A stretch of DNA of 64,000 nt from Coemansia sp. RSA 487. Its lineage: Eukaryota > Kickxellomycota > Kickxellomycetes > Kickxellales > Kickxellaceae. Below the pieces are notes generated by a model. It had not been told where the DNA came from. It searched no databases and was given only the letters and a program-made list of their open reading frames with translations. Within the stretch, counting starts at the first letter, position 1. Each line of letters starts with the position of its first letter. Position numbers and translations under genes: made by a program. Shown piece by piece: positions 41,256-50,765 of this stretch. Location: assembly GCA_027577595.1 (NCBI GenBank), contig JANBRJ010000012.1, positions 124,001 to 188,000 of the forward strand, read 5' to 3'.

Positions 41256-42571
41256 CCTCTCCGCGGACTCTTGCAAACCTCTGCTCTTCAAAAAGGGGGG
41301 AAATTTCTCTTGCCTATCCTTCTTTCCAATCTTACATCTTTTGTCGTCATAGCGCCTTTGCTCTAGCTTTTTCCGCTTGTATTTTCTTATTTCTCTTTTT
41401 TTTGCTCTGGTAGCTTTTGTATATTTGCTTCTTTTCTCTCTTTTTCTTCTCTGCTTGTATTCATTCGCTAGGTCGACCTTGTTGTACTCTGCCCACTTTT
41501 GCCGCTAGACAAACAACGGCTCGCTCCTATCTAGACCATACTGAACCTTTTCATCTGTTCCGTCTTTGGATCTGCCTAAAGGTAAACGCTGCCCTTCTCT
41601 TTCTCCTCAGACACATTCTGTTTCCAGAGTTGGAGCTGGTTTCGCTTGTTCCACCACCTCCAAAAGACAGCACCGGTCTCGGTGCTGAGAAAGAGGGCTT
41701 GGGAGGCACGGCTGGATCACCACTGCTTCTGGATATCGCAGCCCCCCTTCTTATCCGTTCTGTGTCTGTTTGTTTTAGAGCCTGCGCATTGCTACGCATT
41801 CACCTGAAGTTGATTGTTTCCATCGGTTGCACTGCCTGCTTGCTTGCTTTACACACCAACGCACACCCACCCACGTTGTGCGCTGTGGCTTTTTTTGCCT
41901 GCTCCTCCTCCTTCCTCCAGGAAAGAAATAAATGCAGTCGCCACACTGTTTATACAACCTTTGGCAGCTTCTTGCGTCTAGAACCCAAACCTCTATTTGT
42001 CAAAACTCCCGCTTTATTTGCCTATCCGGCGCTGTTGCATGAGAGCGGGAAGTGAATGAGTGCGCAGCATGCACACCTGTCCTTCCTTTACCCCCTGTTT
42101 TCTGCCTCGTGTTTGATAAGCCGTCACGCCAAAGTCTTGTACCGCGTGCTGGTTGTCACTGTGTCTCGTTTTATCCTTTTTACCTCCTTGGGGGTTGGGC
42201 TTGCTTTGCCAAATTGCTTCTTTCTTTTGCTACATTCTTGTGCAATGTACATTATCGATGTGATATGTATATTTTCTGCATGCAGCTTGTGTCGCTCTTT
42301 GTTTTCGTAACTTGCCAAACTGCTTCCTGTCCATTATCCTTTTCTGATATTACCTGTATCTAAACACACCTCTTTATCTGCTTTCTGCGGTAGAACGGCC
42401 CTTCCGGGATCCGCCTCTAGCACCGCAAAAAAGGTATTCTCTCTCACGCCTAATCGCATAAGATCGGCTTGTAACATAACTGACGAAAATCGATTTCCCT
42501 CTTTTGGATACTACGACTGGATTCTGCACCCGCCGTCTTGCTGCTTGCCACACATAAGAAAATAAGGAAAG

Positions 42572-45016
42572 ATGGGCATTCTAAATGTGTCGCACAAGAA
42601 GTCTGATTCTGACCACCACCACCACCACCACCTTCTGGATGATATATTGCCAAATCATGCATTACATCATCCAGCGGCTGATCATGGTGCCCAGACTTCT
42701 CCGCAAAATATCAGCGCTCTGCCACCGCTGCCGCCCGCCGCTGGCTCTACACACGCAGCAAAGGCCGATTCTTCTGTTCCACAAAAGGTGTCGCGACACA
42801 ACTCGCTGAGGGTCCGTACCGACAGCGCAAACCAGCCCACTACCCCACACCCCCCGCACCCGATGACCGCCGGTGCAGAGCCACCATCCCCATACCGAGA
42901 TGCCCACAACAATAGCCCTTTCAGCCACGCCCCTGCGTCTACTGCTGTGGCTGCAAAGCACTCTGCAAATGGAAGCCCTGTGTCGAGCAACCCTATGACT
43001 ATCAAGCGCAACACGTCGTTCTCGCAGCGCTTGCACAACTTTCTACACCGAGATAAGCTGAGCAAGCACGTCGCACCAGCTGCGGCTCCTGTACAGTCGC
43101 TGCGCCATGGTGGTGCATCTGGCCATGAAACCCCAACTATTGCTTATCGAACCCCTACTACCCAGACACACAGTGCAGATACATCGGCAAACCCGAGCGC
43201 TGCTGCCTCCACCAACAACTCGCCACCTGCAAGCCTGACTCCTCGCGACTCATCAACCAATCTGACAAAGGACAGCAAGGCTGCTGCTGCTGCTGCTGCT
43301 GAGCCAACGGCGTACCGTGCCCAGCGCAACTTTGAGCCTGTGCATGAGGACAAGGTTTTTGAATTCAGCAACGTTGGACTGCGCTCTGTACAGAGACACA
43401 ACGACCAGATCCAGCAGTTCATGAGCAAGGATATATGCCAGTCACATGACCAAACTGTGCCACACCAGCAGTCAAGCGCTGCTGCTCACAATGCGGCTGC
43501 TGACGGCATAGCGCATGAGTTGCAGCAGACTAGCATCGAGCCTGCGTCTACTAATACGGTGTCTCGTGGTGCATCTTCCCACTCGGTGTCACGGGAGCCT
43601 AGCCAAAACACGCTGCATCACCATGGCCAGCCGTCCAGCAACGACAACATCCACAACACTGCAGCAGCAACAGCAGCAGCTACGTCAGCCAGCGCACATC
43701 CTCCGGCCATTGGTTCTGCTGCTCCCGCTGCTTCGGAGGCCGAAAAGACCGGACAGGAGCAAAAGCTGAAACAGAACGGTCGGCGCCGCCTCAGCGACGA
43801 GTCTGGGCTTGCAGGCGTAACTGTGAAGTCGGAACGTCCGTCCGCCGAAGACATTGCTGCTACCAGAGAACGCCTTGCGGCTGGGACGACCAGAGACCCA
43901 ACAATCCATTCCACAAATGGCGAGGATTCGGGTGGTGGTGATGCTACTTGTGCGCACGAAGACAGACTGGACAAGCCATGTCCGTCACTGCCGCATAAGA
44001 AACAGGCGCCAGTATACTCCTCGCACAAGGCGTCGCTCCACCAGTTTGGCAAGCAAACAAAAGTCATCGGCAAGGGCACAGGCGGCACTGTGCGGCTTCT
44101 TCAAGGCACCGATGTCAACATGCGTCCGCAAAGTCTGCGCAGCGGCCCGCCGTCGTCGCAGAATGGCGGCGATGCTGCAGAAAACAACGTGTATGTGCCA
44201 AGCCAGCACAAGCTGTTTGCTGTTAAGGAGTTCCGCAAGAAGCGCCCAGACGAGACTCCACGCTCATACATGAAAAAGGTGACCTCAGAGTTCTGCATTG
44301 GCTCGTCGGTCCACCAGGAGAATGTGATTGAGACGCTGGATCTTATCTTTGAAGGCGACCGCGTCTACGAGATTATGGAGTTCTGTCCGCACGATCTCTT
44401 TGCGTTTGTGGTGAAGGGAAGCATGGATCTGGACGAGACGTTCTGCTGGTTCAAGCAGATCTGCCGGGGCGTGCAGTATCTCCATAAGATTGGCATTGCG
44501 CACAGGGATCTCAAGCTCGAAAACTGCCTTTTGACCGACAAGGGTGTTGTCAAGATCATCGACTTTGGCTGCGCGACAGTGTACAAAACGCCGTTCCAGA
44601 AGGAGCCCAGCAAGGTCGTCGGCTTCTGCGGCTCCGACCCCTACATTGCGCCGGAGGTTGTGCAGTCGCACCGTCAGCTGCCGTACTATGCGCAGGTGGC
44701 TGACATCTGGTCTGTGGGCATAATGTACATGTGTATGACGCTGCTCAAGTTCCCCTGGCGGATTGCAGACACCGAGGCAGACCGTAACTACGGGTCGTAC
44801 ATTCGGGATTGGCCGCGCGGACGCGACAAGCTCTTTGCACAGCTTCCCAAGTTGCGCCACGACGGGCAGGACGTCATCCAGGGCATGATGTATCCTGAAG
44901 TCAAAGGACGCTTTACCATGGACCAGGTGATGGAGAGCGTGTGGATGAAAGAAATTGACGTCTGCCATACAGGGATGCCTTCGAAAACGCACACGCATGA
45001 TATGAAGCCCGAATAG
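42572..45016 (+). CDS. Ser/Thr protein kinase, HAL4/SAT4-NPR1 family
   Basis: 814 residues, one exon. The N-terminal 485 residues are disordered, with a His run after MGILNVSHKKSD and many Ser/Pro/Ala segments likely to be phosphorylated. The kinase domain is about 490-805: glycine loop VIGKGTGGTVRLL, VAIK-equivalent FAVKEFRKKRPDE, catalytic loop AHRDLKLENCL near 643, DFG in IIDFGCATVY near 664, and GFCGSDPYIAPEV as activation-segment end. The insert-poor C-lobe and the phrase EIMEFCPHDLFAFVVKGSM are typical of the fungal HAL/NPR kinases, which control K+ uptake and nutrient permeases at the plasma membrane. Which family member it represents cannot be told from sequence alone. It has a long pyrimidine-rich upstream leader. 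Confidence 0.86.
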   Translation: MGILNVSHKKSDSDHHHHHHLLDDILPNHALHHPAADHGAQTSPQNISALPPLPPAAGSTHAAKADSSVPQKVSRHNSLRVRTDSANQPTTPHPPHPMTAGAEPPSPYRDAHNNSPFSHAPASTAVAAKHSANGSPVSSNPMTIKRNTSFSQRLHNFLHRDKLSKHVAPAAAPVQSLRHGGASGHETPTIAYRTPTTQTHSADTSANPSAAASTNNSPPASLTPRDSSTNLTKDSKAAAAAAAEPTAYRAQRNFEPVHEDKVFEFSNVGLRSVQRHNDQIQQFMSKDICQSHDQTVPHQQSSAAAHNAAADGIAHELQQTSIEPASTNTVSRGASSHSVSREPSQNTLHHHGQPSSNDNIHNTAAATAAATSASAHPPAIGSAAPAASEAEKTGQEQKLKQNGRRRLSDESGLAGVTVKSERPSAEDIAATRERLAAGTTRDPTIHSTNGEDSGGGDATCAHEDRLDKPCPSLPHKKQAPVYSSHKASLHQFGKQTKVIGKGTGGTVRLLQGTDVNMRPQSLRSGPPSSQNGGDAAENNVYVPSQHKLFAVKEFRKKRPDETPRSYMKKVTSEFCIGSSVHQENVIETLDLIFEGDRVYEIMEFCPHDLFAFVVKGSMDLDETFCWFKQICRGVQYLHKIGIAHRDLKLENCLLTDKGVVKIIDFGCATVYKTPFQKEPSKVVGFCGSDPYIAPEVVQSHRQLPYYAQVADIWSVGIMYMCMTLLKFPWRIADTEADRNYGSYIRDWPRGRDKLFAQLPKLRHDGQDVIQGMMYPEVKGRFTMDQVMESVWMKEIDVCHTGMPSKTHTHDMKPE

Positions 45017-45570
45017 AAACTGGCAGACAGCTTGTCTTTTTACACACCCCTCCTCCCCCTCCTTTGCTATAGCACCCCCGCTCTGTCTTGTATTTGATTT
45101 TTCTTTGCTTTTTCTGCTGCACTGTCTCTTCAAGAGCCGGCTGCTGGTGGTTAGAACTAGTATTTTCTTAGTAACATATAATATTCATTCTGTGTCTTGT
45201 CTTTGTTGACGATAATAATACGCTGCTAAAAGCCAATCAACACCACGGCTGAATTGATGGTGATGAGAATGAGGGAGCACTCCCTCACTGCCCTGCGCCC
45301 CAAATATTCTTACTTGTTTTGTTTTATTTGTTTGTATATTTGCTAGTGAGAGTTGAGGCCCGCTCTGTTTGCAATACCAAGCCGCAGCCAAAAATGTTCA
45401 AAAAACGCTCGATTTCCTTTTGAGAGAAGCTCTTGCCGAGCAGCGCCTGCTTTACTTCTTTAATTCTCTCTCTCCCTTTGTGCGCTTGCGATATTTACTT
45501 TTTTTTCTTTCTTTTTCTTTACCCGCTTTCAGCTTTGTTTATTGTTATTTTTATTTTCTTTCAGAGGAGC
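45017..45570. other. Intergenic region, kinase / Spo12-like gene
   Basis: 554 bp with pyrimidine-rich sequence toward the Spo12-like ATG. A TTTCTTTCAG acceptor-like site sits 7 bp before the ATG, suggesting a 5' leader intron. Confidence 0.5.
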
Positions 45571-46065
45571 ATGGACACTTTTAACACGAAAGCATCGACA
45601 CCGTCATCCGCACCGGCATCCTCACTGCCATCGGCTCCTACTCTTGGGCTGGCTCCCTCGCCAGCCTACCCCATTACGCAGCCGACAAACATCCCGCAGC
45701 CCCCCGCGCGAAGGCAGCACCAGCAGCAACGGCACCAGGAGCAAGACACATTCAGACAGATCCAGACCAGGATGGGTGGCAAGACGCTCACCAACCCGGC
45801 ATCCCGTGCGCTTCTGGGCAGACAGGGCATACATAAACCGGCCGCTGCGAAAGAAGGCTCGCGACTCCCAGCCAAATCAAAGATGCCCCACCATATGTGT
45901 ATGGGCTTGGCTAGTCCGACTGATTCGATCATGTCGCCAGCCACACGTGGCGTGAAGAACCTGAGACACAAGAAGATCTCGAGGAACTTGAGTCCGCAGG
46001 TCCTTGGTTCGCTGTTTGAATCTATGAAGCAGGACAATAAACAAGGCGTGGGCGACCACAAGTGA
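45571..46065 (+). CDS. Spo12-like protein
   Basis: 164 residues starting MDTFNTKASTPSSAP. The N-terminal 80 residues are Ser/Pro/Gln-rich. The only conserved-looking block is LASPTDSIMSPATRGVKNLR followed by HKKISRN, which fits the short Spo12-family motif (SPT-x-x-x-x-SP-x-T followed by a basic helix). Spo12 proteins act in the FEAR branch of mitotic exit, helping release Cdc14 phosphatase from the nucleolus, and are often regulated by phosphorylation of these SP sites. The match is to one short motif, so this call is moderate. It converges on UTP18, 218 bp between stops. The frame extends upstream of the ATG, but that part is T-rich leader. Confidence 0.58.
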   Translation: MDTFNTKASTPSSAPASSLPSAPTLGLAPSPAYPITQPTNIPQPPARRQHQQQRHQEQDTFRQIQTRMGGKTLTNPASRALLGRQGIHKPAAAKEGSRLPAKSKMPHHMCMGLASPTDSIMSPATRGVKNLRHKKISRNLSPQVLGSLFESMKQDNKQGVGDHK

Positions 46066-46283
46066 ACCATGCTCTCTACCTCTTTTGCAGTGTTTCGAGA
46101 AGAGTGACTTTGTCCCAGAGCCTAACAAGGTGGTGTTTTTTTTCTCATCTGTCATTCTTTTTTTTTTACCAAGATCACAACAACGAAAACGAATATAACG
46201 ACATTCCGTTACGACGCTCTTCCCCTTTAAAAGATACCCAGACCATTGGCAAGGTCAGTCCATTAACTCTGACTGCCCTTTGC

Positions 46284-47957
46284 CTAGTAGCCCTGGAAAT
46301 GCGGCAAGCGATAGAGCATCGCTTTGCCCTTGTCGTTTCCAACTGCCATGAATCCAGAGTGCGGTGAGAAATCGATGCACTGCACAAAGCCAAGGTTGGA
46401 CGACATCGAGGGCCAGTTTGAAAAGACCGTTCCTGTGGGCAAATGAGCCAGTTTGAGTTGGCCCTGCGTCTTGTTTGAGAAAATGCCCAGAATCTCCGAG
46501 CTGTGGTTGAACCGGAGTCCGCTGATCGACGTTGTCAAGTTGTTGAGGGCCTTGAATGGTTTGACGTTGAGGAATGCAGAGTTAGCCTGCGTCTTTATCG
46601 CGTTTACGTCGTAAATGTTGACCATCCCAGAATGGTCGCCGCTTGCGTAGTAGCTGCTATCGGAGCTGACTTCCATGTGCGTGGCGCGGAACATCGACTG
46701 GTCGTGCCAGCGGCTCACGCATTGATTCTGCCGAAGATCCCACTGGTACATCTCATTGTCTGTACCGATGCTCCATAGGTAATTTCCATCAGCTGTGAAC
46801 GACACGTCACGTACAACTCCGTTCATCGGCAGCGTGCGAATAAACTGCTTTGTGCGCGCAGAGACAAGGTGGATCTGGCCATCGTTGCTCATCACTGCAA
46901 TCCGGTCCCCGCTGTTGCATCCGTGCATGTACTTTAGGCTCTTGAGCGTCGGAAGCCCAGGAATCCCGCTGATCCGGGTCACTGCGCCCTTTTCGACGTC
47001 CACCGAATAGTACCAGCGGCGCGACCCACTGACAACGACTTCCTGGCCGCCGCGAATAAACTGCGCGCTGGAGATCGGCAGATCTTTGAAGAATATCGAC
47101 TGGATCTTCTGGTTGTCCTTTCCGTCCACTTCAAACAGTCGCAGCGTCTTGTCCAGCCCAGCGGTCAGCATCACGTTTGCTGTCGGATGGAACTGCACCG
47201 CTGAAACCGCCGACTGCGACGGAGCCGCCTGGTTTCCGTTACGCGTTCTAACAATGTCTATAATTGACGGTGGCAGCAGGGCGCTGGACCGTGACAACAG
47301 TGACTTGCTTGATTTGAGAAGGTCGCCGCCTGCACGCATTTCCCTTCTCCTCTCCTTTGAGTCTTCAGAGTCGTCAGAGTCGTCAGAGTCCGATCCCCAT
47401 GCATCTTCGGTCTGCGTTTCTTGCGCCCACTTGGGCGCTGGGTTGATCTTCTGGAACTGTTGGCGAAGCCGTTCCTCATACACGTCTCCGTGCACCAGGT
47501 TTTCTCCCTCGGCGTTGCGAAGCTTTCGCGTGCGGACGCTTCCTTTCAACGCTACCCTAGCATTCTGCGTATCGTCATCCACCCAAGCAGCGGTCTCTAT
47601 CTCCTCCTCCGCTTCTTCTTCTTCTTGTTCCTCCTCTTCAGCGTCAGAAGCCTCATTGTTGCTGTCTGTGTTTCCTATATGATTTGGACGCTCAGTATCG
47701 ACAAAGAAAAGCGAGTCGCCGCCATCATCGTCTTCATTCTCCTCGTCTGAACTGCCATCGTCCCGTTCGGATTCTTCACCGTCCTTTGCGTGTGTGTCGA
47801 TCTTGCTAAAAACCTCTCCAACAACGTCCTTATCGTCATCGGCTCCAAAAATAAGCCTCTCAAGATCATGCTCGGCTTGGCTTTTGACCCGCTTGGTTGT
47901 GTCTGCCGAATCGTCGGCTGCCGGTCGTTTATTCTTTGTCTGTGAAGTGAAGCTCAT
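46284..47957 (-). CDS. UTP18: Utp18, U3 snoRNP/SSU processome WD40 protein
   Basis: 557 residues, one exon, as usual for Utp18. The first 200 residues are acidic and disordered but contain NPAPKWAQ, a conserved Utp18 element. The beta-propeller starts near SAVSAVQFHPTANVMLTAGL. It includes DKTLRLFEVDGKDNQKIQSI, RTLPMNGVVRDVSFTADGNY and YASGDHSGMVNIYDVNAIKT, all strong family matches. Utp18 is part of the UtpB subcomplex that binds 5' ETS pre-rRNA and helps 18S rRNA maturation in the nucleolus; its N-terminal arch-interaction motif recruits the exosome helicase Mtr4 in yeast. The ATG is at 47957 (MSFTSQTKNKR). Upstream is a 943-bp AT-rich stretch that ends at a tRNA gene. Confidence 0.92.
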   Translation of the reverse strand: MSFTSQTKNKRPAADDSADTTKRVKSQAEHDLERLIFGADDDKDVVGEVFSKIDTHAKDGEESERDDGSSDEENEDDDGGDSLFFVDTERPNHIGNTDSNNEASDAEEEEQEEEEAEEEIETAAWVDDDTQNARVALKGSVRTRKLRNAEGENLVHGDVYEERLRQQFQKINPAPKWAQETQTEDAWGSDSDDSDDSEDSKERRREMRAGGDLLKSSKSLLSRSSALLPPSIIDIVRTRNGNQAAPSQSAVSAVQFHPTANVMLTAGLDKTLRLFEVDGKDNQKIQSIFFKDLPISSAQFIRGGQEVVVSGSRRWYYSVDVEKGAVTRISGIPGLPTLKSLKYMHGCNSGDRIAVMSNDGQIHLVSARTKQFIRTLPMNGVVRDVSFTADGNYLWSIGTDNEMYQWDLRQNQCVSRWHDQSMFRATHMEVSSDSSYYASGDHSGMVNIYDVNAIKTQANSAFLNVKPFKALNNLTTSISGLRFNHSSEILGIFSNKTQGQLKLAHLPTGTVFSNWPSMSSNLGFVQCIDFSPHSGFMAVGNDKGKAMLYRLPHFQGY

Positions 47958-48900
47958 TTTGTTGTGTAAAAGCTGGCAGAGAATTTCGTCTTCATAAAGA
48001 AAGATAAACTAAGGGGAACAAAAACTAAAGAAACAAAAAGAGACATACGCTGTAGAGGAAATCATTTCTCATAACCAGCAAAAAAAAAAAAGTAAAATTT
48101 AGGAGCAAAATTTAATCTGATCTTTGGATTACGTGAATTCAATTGGTGAGATAGATATTGCCAAATACTTTAGTGATAATAATTCATATTTTGCACCCAA
48201 CTCAAACACAGCGACAATGTATTAAACTCTAAAATACAGTATAATATGGAGCCAATGTTTTTTACTTGTATATTTATTGTTTCTTTTTATCTATGGCATG
48301 CTACTAACATGTGGTAAACCTGTAACGTTTGTAGAAACAATAAGAGTGCATTATTGTCTTTTATTTTATAAAATAAAAGGAACTAGAGAGAATGAACTAC
48401 TATTTAAGGGCTAAACAAAAAAAAGCAATGGCTAGCAACTATATTGTTCGCTCATATGGAAGCCTGCCAGTTTTCTATCCAGCACACCATCCACTATTAG
48501 ATGCTAGCTCAGCAGCTGTGCACTGTAGATGTTGCTTTCTTTATTTCACCTTTTGACGAATAAAGTTGTAACCCTGGTGATTTCAATTGGTAATAAACAA
48601 TTTATGTGGTTTTTGGCTGGGGAGAAAAAGTCCACATAAACATTTTTGTAGTGATATGAGAGAGGCTGGAGCTTGGATCGCTGGTAGAGCAGCCCAATAC
48701 GATGACAAGTGCAGTGGGTTTTAATGATATTTTTGGAGATTCAGATTATGCTTGTTAAATTATTTTGGTGGTGGCAATAATAGATTCTATCGTGGCCATA
48801 CGCCTAATGAATGCCTGATACAAAATCTAAATATACAATTACAAAAAATAAACTATCAAAGGTAATTCCTGAAAACCAGTTGGTTAGATTGGTCCAAAAA
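47958..48900. other. AT-rich intergenic region, UTP18 / tRNA-Gly
   Basis: 943 bp, among the most AT-rich in the window. It contains the UTP18 promoter at its left end. No open frame or repeat of note is seen. Confidence 0.55.
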
Positions 48901-48971
48901 GCATCTGTGGTCCAGAGGTATGATTGCCGCCTGCCACGCGGTAGACCCGGGTTCGATTCCCGGCGGATGCA
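48901..48971 (+). tRNA. tRNA-Gly (anticodon GCC), no intron
   Basis: The acceptor stem GCATCTG pairs with CGGATGC (one T-G wobble). The D-arm follows, then the anticodon stem GCCGC/GCGGT with loop CTGCCAC giving anticodon GCC. The T-arm CCGGG-TTCGATT-CCCGG is perfect. The discriminator base is A. The A box and the GGTTCGATTCC B box are intact, and a T7 terminator follows. Confidence 0.97.
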
Positions 48972-48974
48972 CTC

Positions 48975-48981
48975 TTTTTTT
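48975..48981 (+). terminator. RNA polymerase III terminator of tRNA-Gly
   Basis: Seven consecutive T residues start 4 bp after the tRNA 3' end. Confidence 0.85.
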
Positions 48982-49090
48982 CTTTTCTCGATCAGCGTAA
49001 TTTTCTGCATGCTCTTTCCTTTTCTCCTTTCATTAGTTTTGATTTTTGCTCTCTTTTTTGGAACATTTGTTTATTTGGTCACGAATTCGT

Positions 49091-50614
49091 ATGGCGGAAG
49101 ATAACAAAGAACCGGTGTTCAAGGTCCCTGCACCTCCGCAACCAAAGCCAAAGGCAAATATCAAGGACAGCCTGGCTTTGCAAGCACCTCTGCTAAAGTA
49201 CCAACCGCCGACGAATGCAAGCAAACCGGCGGGTGTCTTTGGGCTCGAAGTAGTCAAACAAGGCAGTTTGGTAGAGACACACGATATTCAAACAGATTCC
49301 ACGTACGTTACTTTTGGAAGATTGCCGATATGCGACTTCCCCATGGATCACGCATCCATATCGCGGTACCATGCGGTGCTTCAGTTTGTTGACGATGGCA
49401 CAGTAGCCCAATTGGTTGATCTGGGAAGTAGCCATGGATCGTTCATTAACAAGCAAAAGGTACAGCCGAGTAATCCATTGCGGCTGAATATTGGCGATCA
49501 GATCAGGTTTGGCATGAGTTCGCGTATTTGGATATTTGGAAGCAGCGACCAAGATATTTTAGGCAGCCATGATGGCCAGGAGAAACCCGATAGTGTGCAA
49601 AAGATAAAACAGAGCAGCAAGAAGTCACCGTATGGTCGGGATCCCGTAAAGGTTTTGCGATTGCTTCTCGAGGAGAACGAGCATTCATATGAGCCAAAGT
49701 TTGCAACACAGGATGGCCTCGATAGTACTGACACGAGTGCTGGAGAAGAATCCACAGAAAGGGTCTACTTTGTACAAATATCATTACCATTTTCAGATCG
49801 CAACGGCAGCCCTCTTGACGGCATAGCAAAAGCAGGCAGGAGACAGGATGCCGAACGGCTTGCTTGCCTGGATGCGTTGGAGAAGCTTGATAAGCATGGG
49901 TATATGGACTCTAGCGATTCAAAAGCTTTGGCAGATGATCCCTACGGCAGAAGCCATATTGACGATGGGTATGACGACCAAGACGATGCGTACTACGACC
50001 ATACGCTACAACACAGCAAACGAAGCGCAGGAACACAGGTTCCCTGCGATGTGCCAGAAACATTTGCCAGCCTGTCTGCTAAACTGGTTCAGGTCAATGC
50101 AGATATTGCCCAGATGGAGCAGAACACGAAAAGCCTGTTTTCCGAATCAGCAAAAGTTCCTGCTAATAATGACGACGACGAGGATGAGCTCGATGCGTAC
50201 ATGAACACACTTGCTCGGAGCGAAAGGGAAGGAGACCAAAAGAAGCTCGACGAACAGCTGGATGCCTTGCGCAAGCAAAAGAACAGACTTGAGACGTTAG
50301 TAAAGCTTGTTGCGCCAGATGATGACACTGGCCAACCCAGCGCCAGCCCACAAATGCGTAAAGCAGGCGACGATAATGGTTCTGCCAAAGAACCCTCCAA
50401 TCTGCCGATACAACCTAGCGTATATTTGCTAAAACGCCGACGTGTACAAGGGCCAACTCGCCAAGATCCAGAAAATAACATCACCTCTAACCCTGGCAGA
50501 CCAAACATCTCGGCTACCAAACCTGAAGCAGAAAAGGAGGAGGAATCGTGGCAGCCACCATCAGATCAGACTGGCGATGGACGGACATCACTGAACGAAA
50601 AATACGGGTACTAG
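49091..50614 (+). CDS. Kanadaptin-like FHA and dsRBD-like protein
   Basis: 507 residues from the ATG at 49091 (MAEDNKEPVFKVPAPPQPKP). The FHA domain is at about 60-150 with TYVTFGRLPICDFPMDHASI, SRYHAVLQF and DLGSSHGSFIN, the signature phosphothreonine-binding residues. A dsRNA-binding-like fold near 190-290 contains YFVQISLPFSDRNGSPLDGI and AGRRQDAERLACLDAL. It is followed by an acidic linker and a coiled coil (LDEQLDALRKQKNRLETLVK). This order matches SLC4A1AP/kanadaptin. The human protein is nuclear and poorly understood, and its old link to an anion exchanger is doubtful. The gene starts 120 bp after the tRNA, so the two may compete for a promoter. It converges on the PMT gene (151 bp). 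Confidence 0.82.
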   Translation: MAEDNKEPVFKVPAPPQPKPKANIKDSLALQAPLLKYQPPTNASKPAGVFGLEVVKQGSLVETHDIQTDSTYVTFGRLPICDFPMDHASISRYHAVLQFVDDGTVAQLVDLGSSHGSFINKQKVQPSNPLRLNIGDQIRFGMSSRIWIFGSSDQDILGSHDGQEKPDSVQKIKQSSKKSPYGRDPVKVLRLLLEENEHSYEPKFATQDGLDSTDTSAGEESTERVYFVQISLPFSDRNGSPLDGIAKAGRRQDAERLACLDALEKLDKHGYMDSSDSKALADDPYGRSHIDDGYDDQDDAYYDHTLQHSKRSAGTQVPCDVPETFASLSAKLVQVNADIAQMEQNTKSLFSESAKVPANNDDDEDELDAYMNTLARSEREGDQKKLDEQLDALRKQKNRLETLVKLVAPDDDTGQPSASPQMRKAGDDNGSAKEPSNLPIQPSVYLLKRRRVQGPTRQDPENNITSNPGRPNISATKPEAEKEEESWQPPSDQTGDGRTSLNEKYGY

Positions 50615-50765
50615 ACCACATCTTGTTTCCCAGATAAACCCCTTAATAAGAATGAATGAATGAAAGCGTAAACGTAATTGGCATTTAATTTTCTTGGGGG
50701 GTTTTGACGTATACTCTGGTAAATAGTAGGAAAAAAAGAGAGGAAACAGAAGAAATGGTTGTGGA

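Larger units (their letters stand above)
38991..42571. other. 3.6-kb gene-free region upstream of the HAL4-like kinase
   Basis: No confident gene. 38991-40090 is AT-rich. 40090-40780 holds two open frames on the minus strand that can be spliced together, with weak coding character. 40596-40625 is a GGGC tract. A (CAG)n run is near 41155-41175. From 41250 to 42570 the plus strand is strongly pyrimidine-rich with many short upstream frames, and looks like a long kinase leader. Confidence 0.5.

Noticed and set aside
41417-42055. 212-residue open frame upstream of the kinase
   Set aside because: Translation is Phe/Leu/Cys/Ser-rich, as expected from a C/T-rich leader; no motif. At most an upstream frame.
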